Shown here: positions 25,982 through 39,289 of the stretch, piece after piece | How the letters are laid out: every line of letters begins with the position of its first letter | How positions within the stretch are numbered: the first letter of the stretch is position 1 | Origin: Laburnicola sp. R22_1 | Taxonomy: Eukaryota > Ascomycota > Dothideomycetes > Pleosporales > Didymosphaeriaceae | Direction of reading: 5' to 3' | Assembly: GCA_014281115.1 (NCBI GenBank) | Contig: JACONQ010000018.1 | Coordinates: 1,984,001-2,048,000 of the forward strand | DNA: 64,000 nucleotides | Program-made: the position numbers and the translations under genes | Notes under the pieces: model-generated | Told to the model about the DNA's origin: nothing | Databases searched by the model: none | The model's input: only the letters and a program-made list of their open reading frames with translations

Positions 25982-28081
25982 ATCTACTATAGGAGAGTAA
26001 CAAAATAGTTAAGTTTGTTGCTATTATAATTGTTGTTGTTATTGCTGCAAAAAATATTATCGAAGAAATTATCGATTACGTAATACAGTGATTAGTCAAA
26101 TAGCCAGCCATAAGTTCTATTATAAAGAATATTTTGCACACATTCTATATATAGTATAACACTATAAGAAAAAGCTATAAGTATACTAAAAAACGCTATA
26201 AATTAAGGTAAAGTAATAAGACTAGTTTAATAATTATTTGAAGACAAAGTATATACAAATTAGCTAGCCCCTTATAGAGTTAATTATAAGCTATACTATA
26301 GTCTATAGTCTATAATACTAAAGTTAATAATAATAATATAACGTAGTTGCCTACGCATAAAGTATAAAAATTCGCAACTAGATATATTAAGTATTTATCT
26401 AAGGCGATAAGAAAAGGTAAAGTTTATTATTTAGTAACGCGACAAGTAAGTAAGTTAGGGTATTGTTATTATTATAAGTTTGTTGTTTTAAAAGCTAGGG
26501 GAAGAACATTAGTAAAACTTTAATGCGCTATAGTTCTAGGGCTTAGCACTTATAGAGAATATTATATAGATACTAGTAATATAATAGAAAAATATAGTAA
26601 TTAAACGTAGTAGGCTACTTAAAAACTAATACGAGGCTACTTAAAAACTAATAAGTAGAGGTAGTTTATACTCCTATCTAGAAGAAATTAATAAGTTCTA
26701 ATATAGTAAAAGTGTTATATAGATTTATAAGATTCTTCTAGTTATTATTACTATTAAGTTAGCTTATTTAAGTAAGTACGCCGCCTAGTAGCATAAGTAT
26801 AGATAATTAATAATAGTAATAGTAATAAGCTAGGCATAGTATATACACTATATGTAAATCTTATATAGATTAAGAGTTTATAAGGTATAGATAAAGTATA
26901 AATAAGTTTTAAGTTTAAACTATTATTATATTATTAGATATTAAATATTAGTTTTTAACTAGAATTAGGTGCTATATGTAGTATGGATTTTTTTACGACT
27001 AAGAAGTTTCTAATAAAAATATTATAATAATAGTAAATATTCCTTCTACTATTATATACACAGAAAAGCGTTTTAAAATAGAATTAATAAAAAGAGTTAG
27101 CGCGTTATAAACTTACTAAGTAAGCTTAGAGCGCCTACTTTAACTAAAAAAATCTATATATAAAACTATAGGTAAGGCTATATTACTATACTAGTTTAGA
27201 GTTAGAGAAGAGAAATAAAATAATAGCGCTAGCACTACAACTAGTATAACACTATAACTATTATCTTCTCTACTATTATTTTTAAAAATATTAATAGAAG
27301 TAATTACTATAATAGTAAGTTTATACTACTTATAAGATATATACTAGAAACTTATTAGCTTGCCAAATATCTTTTTAACCTTTTTTTAGTTTAAGGTTAA
27401 AGTAGGTTAAAATAGAAGATTATTATATACTATATATAGTACCTATTTCTAATTAAAAACTAACCTTAAATATTTAATAACGCAATAATAGTTTAAACTT
27501 TAAACTTACTTATACCTTACCTATACCCTGTAAGCTTCTAATTTATATAAAGTTTACTTATAGCGTATGTAGTATACCTAGCTTATTACTATTACTATTA
27601 TTAGTTATCTACGCTTACGCACTAAATAAGCTAACTTAATAGTAATAATAGCTAGAAGGATTTTGTAGATTCATGCAACACTCTTACTATACTAAAGCTT
27701 ATTAATAAAGATTATATTATCCTTTTTTTGTGTCCTCTACTAGAGAATTCTAGTACTAATAAGGAGTAATTACGTCTACTAAAGTAGAAATATAGCGCTA
27801 CTATCCTTTATAAACTAAACTAGCTACTAGTCTAACTAGTATATAAGAATAGCCTTATAAATAGTTAAGTATATCTATTTCTTACGCTAGATAAGTATCT
27901 TATAAATAAAATAAAAATACTAGTGTAGCTATATTAGTAGTAGTAGCGCGAAACTATAGCGTGTACACTTTAGTAATAGTAACTACTTTTTTAGAAATAA
28001 TATTAATACCTAGATAGATAGTAGAGTATAGAGTAATAGTAGGGGCTTTATCTAAAACAACCTTAATAATGCGGTAATAGA
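25982..28081. repeat. RIP-degraded repeats, no genes
   Basis: Contains a partial R-B element (about 26140-26690), an inverted piece of the 7885-8565 family (about 26690-26990) and a direct copy of the same family (about 27355-28075). The last two form an inverted pair. Confidence 0.6.
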
Positions 28082-28086
28082 GTAAT

Positions 28087-28266
28087 TATAAGACTGCCGC
28101 ATGGCTATATAGTCGGTCCTTAGTCACATAACCTCGGCCGGAATAACCTTATGCCTAGCCTTACCTATACACCTTTAGGCCCTCGGTCCTCTATAGTAAT
28201 AAGACACCTCTTTTCTTATGGTTAACCCATATTACTATGAATTACTATAATCTCTACTATCTTATA
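28087..28266 (+). repeat. 5' LTR of copia element 2
   Basis: 180 bp, same length as its partner at 35840-36019 and aligned without gaps. Followed by TTATGAGCTCAG, a candidate primer-binding site unlike that of the other two copia elements. Confidence 0.9.
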
Positions 28267-30088
28267 GTTATGAGCTCAGTATAATGCTTATTGCGCACCC
28301 TCTAAAACTCCTTACTAGTTAGTCCTGCTGCCACATTATCACTCGCACGAACTAGAGTAGAGTTTTCACAATAACAATATAAAAAGTTATTTGTAAAACC
28401 ATAATTATAGTTACTATAAATTACTGTAAAACACTATAAGACTTCGAATCACAATAAAAAGCCTACACTAGTGGCTAAACACGCGAAATGTCATCGCAAA
28501 CGCGTTATAATAGCAACGCTAAAGAATAAAAAAGTTATACTAAAAGGGATAGACAACTTTAAACCATAGTACATAGTTTTTAAACGTATTGCGCGCATAC
28601 TACGCGTTCTAAAATACGTTAACCTAGAGACTACAAACCTTGTGATGCTAGAAGATGTTAAATCTAACCCTAATAAAAACCTCAACATTGCAGTATGAAA
28701 AGAGAAATATAAGCGCAAATAAGAACGTAAGAAATTGCTAAGTAAGCTTAAAAGCCACATTATAAGTATAGTAAGAGATAATATACTAATTTCTATGCCT
28801 GCCGACTATACTATTGCAGAACAAATTAGGTTTCTTTATAAGAACTACTTAAAACTAATAGTTATAAAATAAGAAGAAGTAGACTATTAATATAATAAGG
28901 CGAAGAAGTACACGCCTAGTCGCTAGTTAATTAAGGACTGGATAAACGACTTCTAAATTTATCTTAACAAGGCCATTAAACTAAAGATTCTAGCTATCTA
29001 GGGTTTCGCTTCCTAGTAAGATCTTCTTAAGATCTTTTATGCTATTAATTTAGAGTTTATAGTAATAATAAATAAGAAAGTTTATAAGGCCCGTTTAGTA
29101 TATATTAATACAGAACTTAATCTACTAGCTTTAATAGTGTATACTATACTAGCTATTATTAATTACGTAGGTGTTGTTGTTACACTAGAATAACTTATTA
29201 TAGTCCGTGTACTACTATCGAGTATACCTAACAAGGTATCTATTGTGGCGCTTATTTAACACTACTAAACAACGCCGTACCTATATAGCTTAAATAAGGG
29301 TAATATATAAGGCACTACCTATGCCGCGCTTAATAGAGTATAGTCTCCTTACTATATAGATACGAGAAATTAGAGCTGTAGCTTAACGCCTTTAAACAAT
29401 ATAGGAGGACTTTAGAATAATAGAAAGCGTACTAATACTAAGATTGCTAGTAGTTTACAAAGAAAGCCTTGTCTTTATAGTAAAGGCGACGCCTATCTAG
29501 GTAACCTATAATAGGAAGCTTGTCTATATATTTGCACCTAGCTATAAGAAATTAGGTTTGAAATTAACCTAGCTTGCGTTAAAGCTATTTAAAGATATAG
29601 TGAGATTACTAAATAGGCTAAGCTACTTAATAAAATATAAATAAGAGAGAAGATAAAGCGAGATTGTGTTACATCTATAGGTTATATTAACGCTAGCGAC
29701 TAAGCCTCTAATAGAGAATATAAATAGACACACGTAATAAAATACCTTATAATAAGTAATAAGCGACATCCGATCTTAGTACTCTATTACTCTTAGATTC
29801 TTGATTGTGGTTTGAATATACACGTTTATAATAAGCCTAATAAGTTTATATAAATTTGTCCTACGATACTAGATAAAAGAATTAGTTATAGAGAAGACTT
29901 AGTAGAAATCACTATATGGGATAAATGCGATATCGAAATCTAGACACTAGGTGGACCTATAAGGACTATATTAAGAAATGTTACCTTATATTTAGGCTTT
30001 ATTACCTTACTAGTATCGCTTTTAAGGCTTAGAGAAAAAGATATTTACTTTGACTTAGGGCGTGAATGCCTGTACACAAAGGATGATA

Positions 30089-31412
30089 TAGTGCCAAGCC
30101 AAAAGTCTGTTTCCCCAACACGCTAACGCGCGTACACTAACACTAACACTCTATTTTTAACACTATATTACTCCACCAATATGAGCTCTTTTGGTGTAGA
30201 AATTTTAGGAAATTGTCGCCGCAATGCCGAATTATCTGTCTAGCAATGGGATTTAATTATCGCGAAGTGTGAGGCGGGCGCGTTATCGCGGGAGTTGGCT
30301 AAGAAGTTTAACTGTACGCGTCGCTGCATTAACAAAACACTTTAGAGATATAGAGAACAACACTACAATTAATTGCGGCCTTAATTAGGGCGTCCCTAGG
30401 CGCTTAATATACATAACAAGCGTGTACTCTATTAAGAGGTACGAAAAAACCTAAGGATTAAATACCTAGCCCTCCTCTACGAGGCCTCCCTCCGCCGCAT
30501 CTCTTAAATAACTGCATATCGCGCATTAAAGGCAGAGAGCCTAACCAACTTCCGGGCAGTGCGGAAGTCTAAGATCACTTGCGCGGTGGCCTAGGAGAGG
30601 CGTTAATTTAAATAGGAATATCGCAATTAGAATTGGCGTGGACAGCCCTTTTAGTTCTTAGATAAGTGCTTTATTTAAAGACGCTCTAGCGGCACATCTA
30701 CATAGGTTTTTCGCCTCCTACATAAGAAATAGAGATATAAGATAATTAAGGAGATAGTTATATTAAGATTTCGCGCGGCAATAGTGTGGGCGAGTATCTG
30801 GCTTAATTAGAGAGAGTGGGTTTGGCGGAGTCCCTTAGTGATTATGCCCAGGGACCTAGCAGCTCGTTGCAAAGAATATAGCGCATAGAGTTATATTAAA
30901 GCTCTACGCAAAGGACTTCTTTATAATTATTACGCAGGAGATATTTATATGCACAATAACGCGCCCATCTATAGGGCGCGATAGTTGCTTAATTTTTTGG
31001 CAGAACACGGCATATAACTAATTAAGTGGCCGCGTTATTCCCCTAACATTAACCCTATTAAACATCTCTAGTGGTCCCTTAAGAGAGAACTCTATAAGCG
31101 TTACCCTAATATAGGCGATCTTAGCGACGGTAACAAGGACTTTGAGACCTTCTGCGCGGCGTTAAAAGATTGCTGGCGTAGGATCTCTAATTTGCTAATT
31201 CGCAAGCTTATACTTAGTATGCCGCGCCGCCTACTTGCTCTCTAGCGTGCGCGTGGATATTAAACAAAATATTGATTAAATAATTATCTCTATATTAATT
31301 ATTAACTCTCTGGGAGCGATATTGGGGGTGCCGGAGCGCTCTGCGCGACGGGGTGGTGATGATGGCGGACCTCGCTTACCCCTGCGGGGAACAGACTTTT
31401 GGCTTAGTACTG
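30089..31412 (+). mobile_element. Tc1/mariner element, uninterrupted copy
   Basis: 1,324 bp, bounded by TA at 30087-30088 and 31413-31414. Terminal inverted repeats of about 25 bp (AAGCCAAAAGTCTG and its complement). It is the full-length relative of the element at 8576-11774 and shows where that copy was split. The plus-strand transposase is recognisable near 30240-30340 (helix-turn-helix) and near 31040-31110 (NPI-HLWWSLKREL), with RIP-type stops. It interrupts the copia element between Gag and integrase. Confidence 0.9.
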
Positions 31413-31485
31413 TACTAAGAATCCTATCTAGGTAATAGTTAAATCTATAGGCGGTTACTATGTTCTAGTGGACTGACGGTCTCCT

Positions 31486-31701
31486 TTGGCACTACTAGAG
31501 GACCACACCAACAGACCTTTTCTGGCGCTTGCTAATAAAAGGAGCTATAAGAAACTCTCTATTGCACTACTACCTAACCGCACATTATCTAGTCTTTACG
31601 CACACGTCTTAATAGGCTATACTAGAGCTAAATTAATGGAGAAACTAAGTTACAACGTTGCTGGCATAGCTTTGCTTATATCTCCTCCCCCTAGTATATA
31701 A
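31486..31701 (+). pseudogene. Copia GAG-pre-integrase fragment
   Basis: A 71-codon open piece just downstream of the nested mariner. It continues beyond its stop into DCEQCRVNKA, the zinc-binding region that leads into integrase in copia polyproteins. It is part of the 28087-36019 element. Confidence 0.6.
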
Positions 31702-34669
31702 GACTGCGAACAATGTAGAGTTAATAAGGCTTTATAGATTATCTTATAGAGATCTAATAGAGAGCACTAACCTACGCGTGTATTTAAGCTATTGCTATTA
31801 ATATTATCGCACTTAATGCTAAATTTCTTACGGGCAACTAGTATATTTTTTATAGTTACTATCTTGTCTCTAAGACCTATATAGTTTATGGCATACCTAA
31901 TTAATCTATAGATGTCCTAGATAGAGTCTTTAAACTTATAGATAGATATATTAAACGTTGCTATAACGTCAGCCTAGTGTTTGTACTAATAGATAGAGAG
32001 AGAGCTTATAGATTTTAGAATAATCTTAGTATAGTTAAGCACTGTAAATAATAAGGCATTACTATATAGCTCTAGTCCCCTAATACTACAGAATAATTAG
32101 GCTATATAGAATAGTTAGGAAAGATACTAATTACTGTATCTTAATTACTTAGGACTATGTCTAACCTTCTACTTTACCTATGCGAAGAGATGTACGTCTA
32201 TACAGCATATCTACTTAATTAGACTCCTATTAAATTATTAAACTAGACTACACTATTTAAGGCTGCACACAGCAAACTGCCCTCTATTGCTTATCTACGT
32301 ATCTACGGATGTAGAGCATACTACCTTCGTAAGAAGATTTTCTAAATAGATAAGCTTTCCCTAAGGGCGCTTATTAGTTACTTAATAGGCGTAGACTTAC
32401 GTAATATCTACTATATATAAGTACTAAAAGCTATATTCCGCGAATATAGAGGCAAGGTTATTCGAATAAGAGATATTATCTTTAATAAAGAACTATTCTT
32501 TAGGTTCACTAATAAAGAGAGCCTACTTAGTATTTAGTTAGATTAAGCTATTAATAATATTAAGGTTAAAGAATTAGAAAGTAAGTAGGAAGATTCTAAT
32601 AAGAAAGTATATAAAGACGCTAAGCTGTCTATCCTTCTCACCAAAACTCTACTTATAGGCGAGAAATTAGGCCAAGCTTATAATATACACTATGGTAGAG
32701 ATATATATCCTTTACTAGTTTCTATAGTTAATTAGACCTTTGCGCCGCTAATATTAGTACTAGCTACACCGCTAATGCTATTTTAGTCCTCTGCATCCCC
32801 TACACCTATATTAATAGGACCTCCTGCATAAAGAAAGCAATATAGAACTAATACCTATCTCTAAACTACTAACGTGTTGCCTAAACGCACACAAAATTCT
32901 GCTACTAACGCTATTTAGACTTATTAGAACACGTTTGCATTGGCCTTACTACTAGATAAAGTGCCCTAATTAATCGCACTATTATAGCGAGTCTATAGAG
33001 ACTAGCTTTCACCCCTGCCTTAATTTTGGAATAATGTCCTAAAACTCCCTATGTGGTTTAGAGAAGGCTTTATGGTAGCTGCGAAGAAGAAGCTAAATAC
33101 TATTGCTAGAAAGGAGACATACACTAAGATTCTACTCTTAGAGCTTTCTCTAAGTACTAAAGTCTTACTACTTATGTGGATCTTTATATATAAATTTAAT
33201 TAAGGCTATCTAGCTAAGTTTAAAGTAAGGATTATTGTGAGAGGAGACTTGTAGACTATTATAGATAACACCTATGCTGCTACTCTTGCTATACGAATAT
33301 TCCGCGCTCTTATAGCAATTGCCGCCTACTTTAATATGGATATATGTTAATATGACGCTGTTAATGCTTTTACTAACACTAAACTCTCCAAATCTATTTA
33401 CACCTTTTAACTAGAAGGTTTCTATAATAGCGGGCACTACTAGCAACTTTATCGCGCCCTTTATAGCCTTAAGACGTTACCACTACTCTGGTACGAAGAC
33501 TTTACAACTACACTTAAGAGCTTTGGTCTATTACTAGTACTTAACGCACTCTGTCTATAGAGAGACGATTGCATTATTATCTTCTTTTACGTGGACGATA
33601 TTATTACTATGGTCCTTTTAGGTTATTTATCCTTTCTTAACGCCTTTAAACGTAAGCTTGTTGAACGGTATAAAATTACTAACTTATAAGGCTAAGAGAA
33701 CTCTACTTTCTATGGTATTACTAAACATAGAGACCGCGATAATAGTTATCTTTAGTTGTTATAACGTAACTATATTTAGAAAATCTACGCCAAATACCTA
33801 GCACCTTAAAAGTCGTTCTAGACTAAGGCACCTGCTTTACCTCTACCTTTTGAGGAGCTTGTACTATTAACAGAGTCTAAGAACGAGGATGCATCTTATT
33901 GTTACTCCTAGATAGTTGGATTTATTAGCTACGCCGCTAGTGCTATACGTCTAGATATTGCCAAAGCTTATTTAAAATTGGCTAAATTTCTTACTAATCC
34001 TGGCCCTAAACACTTATTAGCTGTATATTAGTGCTTTGTATACCTACATTACTCTTAGAACTTGGCACTGCACTACTCTGTAGACTACACTACTCTGCAT
34101 CTCTATTAAAAAGATACTAAAGAGACTAACTTCTATAGCACAACTAACGCGTCTTACGCTAATTATAAGGCAACCCGCAAGTCCTTATAAGGCTATATCT
34201 TCTTCCTATTCGGCGGTCTAATTGACTAGAAAGCAACGCTCTAACGCTGCGTTATTAAGTTAACTACTAAAGCCGAACTCATCTTACTCTCTATAGGGTA
34301 CACTAAGTACTACTAGTAGTCTAGGATCTTTAATAATCTCTATCTAGACTTTAAGGAATAATCCTCTATATACTATAACAATAAATAGACAATTTGTCTA
34401 CTAGTTATAGAGTCCCCTTAGCTAAAGACAACTCTTTAATACGTGGATATACACTACTATTAGTTACGGAAATAGACACTATAAGGAACTATTACTCCCG
34501 CTTATATTAAAACTAACTCTTAGCCCGCTAACAGCCTTATAAAACTTCTACCTAAATAGAAGTATTAGGAATAGTTAAAGCTCTTACAACTTAAGCCTAT
34601 TTTAAAGCAGATTATAGGTAAACAAGTAGAGTCTTTGAGCTCTTTTACCTCTACGACCTTATAGCAGAA

Positions 34670-35620
34670 TATTGGCGGTTTAGGTGACCTATAAATCTCA
34701 CTCTGTTTCTGCGCCCATAGTCTCTAGAATTACTATGTTTTACTGTGTTAATAAGGCCTATAGCTACGCGCTCCTCTAGTCTAATGCTCCTCCATCTCTA
34801 TATGTTAATAAGGTACATGGCTACGCGCCCCTCTGGTCTAACATTGCCCCTAAGCACTGCTCTATTCTGGCACCCTACTTTCCCTGTGTTTTATAGTGAT
34901 AAGACCTTACACGTGTTATATTATAGCTCTAGTAAGAAGAATCTTAATATCTAACGCAGAGTACTATTTATTAAGAAGTTAATAATAGCTAATAACTATC
35001 TACATCTAGGTGGATTAGCTACCTATTCTGCGGATTAGTTTCCTTAGTACCTACACACTTAAGGCACAAGTTTAGGTATTAGTAAGGAGTTTTGTCTCCT
35101 TATGCTGGCGCAGCTATATGGAGTGGTTCTGCCCACTTACGCTAGAGTTAATTACACTAGAGTTATTAAGACGTCTTATATTAATAACGAACACGGGCAG
35201 ACCTTAGCACTAGACTAGGACCTACCTTTTTTTATTTTAAGACTAGACTCTCCTATAAGGTACGCCCTTACTTGCTGGCCTAGCTATATAGAATAGTTAC
35301 GATTGTTTACGCTAGTACCTAGGCAGACTACTTTCTTATAGTAATTTTATATTAAAATAGACCTAATCTACTATTATAGGCTATATGCTAAGGACACTTA
35401 GACGCCGACCCACACACAGACGGCTTAGGTGACCTATTAGTCTTACCCTATCCTGGCGGTTTAGGTGACTAATAAATCTCACTCTGTTCTTGCACTTACA
35501 GTCTACAAAATCACTATGTTTTACACTATTAATAAGGCATATGGCCATGCGCCTCTCTAGTCCGACACTATGTTAATAAGGTACATGGCTACGCGCCCCT
35601 TTAGTCTAACACCTTTTAGC
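34670..35620 (+). repeat. Duplicated segment in the 3' part of copia element 2
   Basis: A segment beginning TGGCGGTTTAGGTGAC at about 34672 recurs at about 35453 and continues for about 110 bp. A second unit, TGTTAATAAGGTACATGGCT, occurs at about 34804 and 35571. The 69-codon frame at 34745-34954 is made of these units and is not a convincing gene. Confidence 0.6.
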
Positions 35621-35839
35621 TTACTTACACTATTGTTATAGTATTTTAGGGTAACTTTTACAGTAAGTAGCCTACATAAGAACCTGCTAATAGCTCCTTT
35701 TTCTTTCTCTTACTAAGGTTAGGAGTTGTTTGTTGCCTATCGCGCCATTTTAACTTTATCTCTTATCGCCACGCATACCTATTTTGACTCAGGACCTAGC
35801 ATCTCTCAGATCACCACTGTTGGCAATCTGAAGGGGGTG

Positions 35840-36019
35840 TGTAAGACTGCCGCATGGCTGTATAGTCGGTCCTTAGTTATATAACCTTGGTCGGAATAAC
35901 CTTATGCCTAGCCTCACCTATACACCTTTAGGCCCTCGATCCTCCATAGTAATAAGACACCTCTTTTCTTATGGTCAACCCATATTACTATGAATTACTG
36001 TAATCTCCACTATTTTATA
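35840..36019 (+). repeat. 3' LTR of copia element 2
   Basis: Partner of 28087-28266, followed by the GTAAT target duplication. Confidence 0.9.
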
Positions 36020-36024
36020 GTAAT

Positions 36025-38251
36025 AAATATATATTTAGTACGTGTTACTCTTATTCTACTTATAAGCATAGTAGTATATACTTATTAATATATTAACTTA
36101 TATTATTTGCGATAATTAGGATAGTAGAAAAAGAATAGATAACTATAGTATTACTACGCTAAAGTTTTATCCCTCCCCTAAAGTTCTAAGTAGCCTTTTT
36201 ATAAAACTTTGTATATAAAAGCTACACGCACTAAGACTACTAAGCTTACTTAGTAGTTTAAACGCGCTTTTTTTGTAATTACCTTTTTTATAATTTTTTT
36301 AATTACTAAGTAGGAGGCTCTGCTTTTTTTATTATGTTTTTTAAGATAAAAGCCTTTGTTGTTCTACTTCTAGGTAGATAATTTAACAATACATACTAGA
36401 AACTTATATACTATAGGTATACTAATACTTTATCTCTATATTAAAGTTAATTTTAAGACTTCTACTACTATTATTCTATTTTCTACTATCTTTCTAGGCC
36501 CTAGTGCTAATACTACTACTAATACTAATACTACCTAAAAGTACACTCTAATTTGTTTGTCTAAAGACACTAGGTCTATACTAGAATACTGTTCTATCTA
36601 GAAAATTATTAATAGAAAGTAAAAAGTATACCTTACTCTATAAAAGGTAGTTCTAGTATACTAGTTAGACTAGTAATAGATTAGTAACTAAAGGCTTAAA
36701 GTAGAGTTCCTACTATAGTTTCTTATATTACTGCTAGTTAGAAAGGCAACAATAGAGGGCAGGATTAGAGAGAAAGAAAAGAAGTTATTTATTAATAAGT
36801 TGCTAAAAAGAAGAGTGTTACGTAAATACATTAGATTCTTATAGTTATTATAGCGTTAGATAAGTATAACGCGTAAGTGTACTATATAAGTAGCGTATAA
36901 TATAGTGTAGCTGCTAATAATAGTAATAATAAAGCTTAGTTTACTATATATACTTTAAGTAAATTAATAGTATTAAAGTGCTTATAAATAGTAAAGCAAG
37001 TGTACAGTTTATAAACTATTCTTATAAACTATTATTATATTAGTGGAGACTAGTAGACTATATTTTTAGGTGCTAGACTAGAGCGGCCTTTCTATTCTAA
37101 CCTACGCAGGCTTAAATTAAAAAAAAGGGAGGTTAGAAAGAGTAATTAACACTAAATAAACAATGCGACGTATATAGTATATATAACCTTCTATCTTAAT
37201 CTACTTTAATCTTAAACTAAAAGAAAGATTAAAAAGGGTATTTAGCAAGCTAACGAATATATTACTATATAGTAAGAGAGTCTAACTAAGTCTTAACTTT
37301 GTATATTAAAAAATATCTTTTAAAAAGCTTAGTAACGTACTTAGTAAGCTACTTAGTAAGCTTTTCTTTAAATTCTAGCTAGTTATAAAGCTTTATTTAC
37401 TAATTAATTAGTATTATATAAATAAACTTTTAATTACTAAGTAAAAGGCTCTGCTTTTTTATTATATTATTTAAGATAAAAGCCTTTGTTATCCCACTCC
37501 TAGGTAGTTATTTAATAACACATATATAGATAGTATAGGTATTTTAAATACTTTAAGTATTCTAAGTATACTAGTAGTGTTAGCTATTTTATTTCTTTTC
37601 TAAAGTTTTAAGTAGTCTCTTTATAAAAACTTTTACTTATAAAAGTCTATATACTAAGTTTTACTTAAGCTTACTTACTAAGTTTAACCACGCGTTTTTA
37701 TAATTACCTTTTTATACTCTTTTTAATTACTAAGTAGAGGACTCTACTTTTTATTATATTATTTACAATAAAAACCTTTATTCTTCTACTTTTAGGTAGA
37801 TTTAATTAATACTATATATATTATTAATGAACTACCTAGAAGTAGAATAATTAAGGCTTTTATCTTAAAAATATAATATAATAAAAAAGCAAAGCCTTTT
37901 ACTTAGTAATTAAAAAGAGTGTAAAATAATAATTATAAAAAAGTATTATTAATTATATACTTACCCTTATCTTTAAGCCTATAGTATAATATTATTTTAT
38001 ACTTTGCTAAAATCTTTAAATAATAATAATAAAAATTTAAATCTTTACTTATATTTATAAAATAATCTTAGAAAAGACTTTATTAGCATAACTAATATTA
38101 CACTAGTTAAAGTTCTTATAGTTATAAATAAGTAGGTAATTACCTTTTCACTCCCTTTTTAATTACTAAGTAGAGAGCTCTACTTTTTTTATTATAGTAT
38201 TTAAGATAAAAGCCTTTGTTATTTTACTTCTAGGTAGTTAATTAATAATAT
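36025..38251. repeat. RIP-degraded repeats, no genes
   Basis: Contains forward copies of the short dispersed repeat at about 36290-36380, 37430-37510, 37715-37800 and 38150-38240, a reverse copy at about 37820-37920, and an inverted copy of the 7885-8565 family at about 36770-37260. No open frames. Confidence 0.65.
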
Positions 38252-38265
38252 ATAGATAAGTAGAT

Positions 38266-38369
38266 TACTATATACTAGGTACTAGGTTTTAGTGCCTCCT
38301 ATTTTGCTTCTCTCTATGTATAGTGCAGACTTAACCTTAGTTAGAATCTTCACACAACGAAGATGTTTA
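38266..38369 (-). repeat. SINE-like short insertion, copy 3
   Basis: A 104-bp minus-strand copy flanked by a perfect 14-bp direct repeat, ATAGATAAGTAGAT (38252-38265 and 38370-38383). It contains the whole consensus seen at 39859-39952, with RIP-type changes. Confidence 0.7.
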
Positions 38370-38383
38370 ATAGATAAGTAGAT

Positions 38384-39001
38384 ATAAGAATAATAACGTG
38401 TAATACTATATATTTAAAAATAGCTATAGTATATAACTTATATAAGTTAACGTCTCTCTCTATATACTATAAAACTCTCTATGCTATAAAGGAACTAACA
38501 CAATAAACGTTAGTAATGTTATAATATTAATATAATAGTTGTCCTACGCTGCGTATTAAGTAGCTAATTAATTAGATTTATAACTTAACATTACCTTGAT
38601 AGACCGCAGACAGTCTCTAACAGCATAATTAAGAATGTTCCAAAGCATCTGCCGTGTAGGTCTTGTCTGGACGATGAGTGGGTTTTCTTAGGGGACAGCT
38701 GGTTTTGCTTGGACGATGAGTGGTGGTTTTGCGGTAATCTAAACCATGGGCGCAGGTAGCGCAACAAAGCAAGCTTACAATGCGAGGACATGGTCAACGT
38801 TAGAACTGCGAGGTACCACACCGTGCGTCGTTCCACGGGCTTCCGAGGCTACTCGACCCGCAAAGCAACTAAACGCTGCTGCAGTAATTATAAGACATGT
38901 ATAGAGGTTATGTATGCTTGATTGTCCATATACAGTAACCGTGGCGCAACTTCCACCCATTTCCTGAATCCCCATCTCCATATGCTTCCTTGTGTGGGAA
39001 T
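38384..39001. other. Edge of gene island A, no gene assigned
   Basis: Base composition changes at about 38590 from RIP-type AT-rich to balanced. Short overlapping frames on the minus strand (38591-39020) show no recognisable protein features and probably lie in or beyond the 3' region of the secreted-protein gene. Confidence 0.5.
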
Positions 39002-39289
39002 TTAACAACCCGATCCGCATGCCCAGTAGTGGTCATAGCAGCTACCAAACCTAGTTGTCTTTCTGCAAGTGACGCCCCTGGTTCCTGTGCCGGAGCAGGA
39101 ATGCCCAGCTGAATGAAGCGCAGCCAGAAAATTGTCGCGGGCCTCGCCCGCCGGTACGTCGCCACATATGTGCGTGCAATTGTAGGTGCACTTGGTGGCA
39201 GTGGCACGTGTGGTTTTGCAGGTCCTTTTGCAGGCATCGACGCTGGCCACGGCGGCCAGAGCATAAACAACGTAGAGTAGATTGACCAT
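39002..39289 (-). CDS. Small secreted cysteine-rich protein (effector-like)
   Basis: Encodes 95 aa without an intron. Residues 1-19 form a typical signal peptide (hydrophobic LLYVVYALAAVA, small residues before the cut near Ala19). The mature part of about 76 aa has ten Cys, enough for five disulphides, in the order ACK-TC-KC-NC-IC, a Cys-free middle, then SC-TC-SC-AC-GC at the end. I do not recognise a family; it is not KP4-like. The start is the ATG at 39289, which has a strong context (CAAAATGG) and begins the signal peptide. An in-frame upstream ATG at 39463 would bury that peptide and lies only about 20 bp from a TATATAAG box (minus strand, about 39482-39490), probably before the transcription start. 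The gene sits at the TE-island border, a common place for fungal effectors; that role is inference. Confidence 0.72.
   Translation of the reverse strand: MVNLLYVVYALAAVASVDACKRTCKTTRATATKCTYNCTHICGDVPAGEARDNFLAALHSAGHSCSGTGTRGVTCRKTTRFGSCYDHYWACGSGC

Larger units (their letters stand above)
28087..36019 (+). mobile_element. Ty1/copia LTR retrotransposon with nested mariner
   Basis: 180-bp LTRs at 28087-28266 and 35840-36019. GTAAT lies directly before the left LTR (28082-28086) and directly after the right one (36020-36024), a perfect 5-bp target duplication. The right LTR starts TG, the left TA. A purine tract (GAAGGGGGTG) precedes the right LTR. Internal remains on the plus strand: Gag (from about 28487), GAG-pre-integrase and integrase (about 31440-32500), reverse transcriptase with intact YVDD at 33588-33599, and RNase H near 34250-34330 (LTTKAELI). 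A 1.32-kb mariner lies inside (30089-31412). About 1.4 kb between RNase H and the right LTR holds a duplicated segment and no recognised domain. RIP stops break all frames. Confidence 0.9.

Noticed and set aside
34745..34954. 69-codon frame as an accessory retrotransposon gene
   Set aside because: It is made of the local repeated units and lacks protein features.
39002..39289. KP4-type killer toxin identity for the cysteine-rich protein
   Set aside because: Cys spacing and the Gly/Ser/Cys motif of KP4 are not present; left as unknown.
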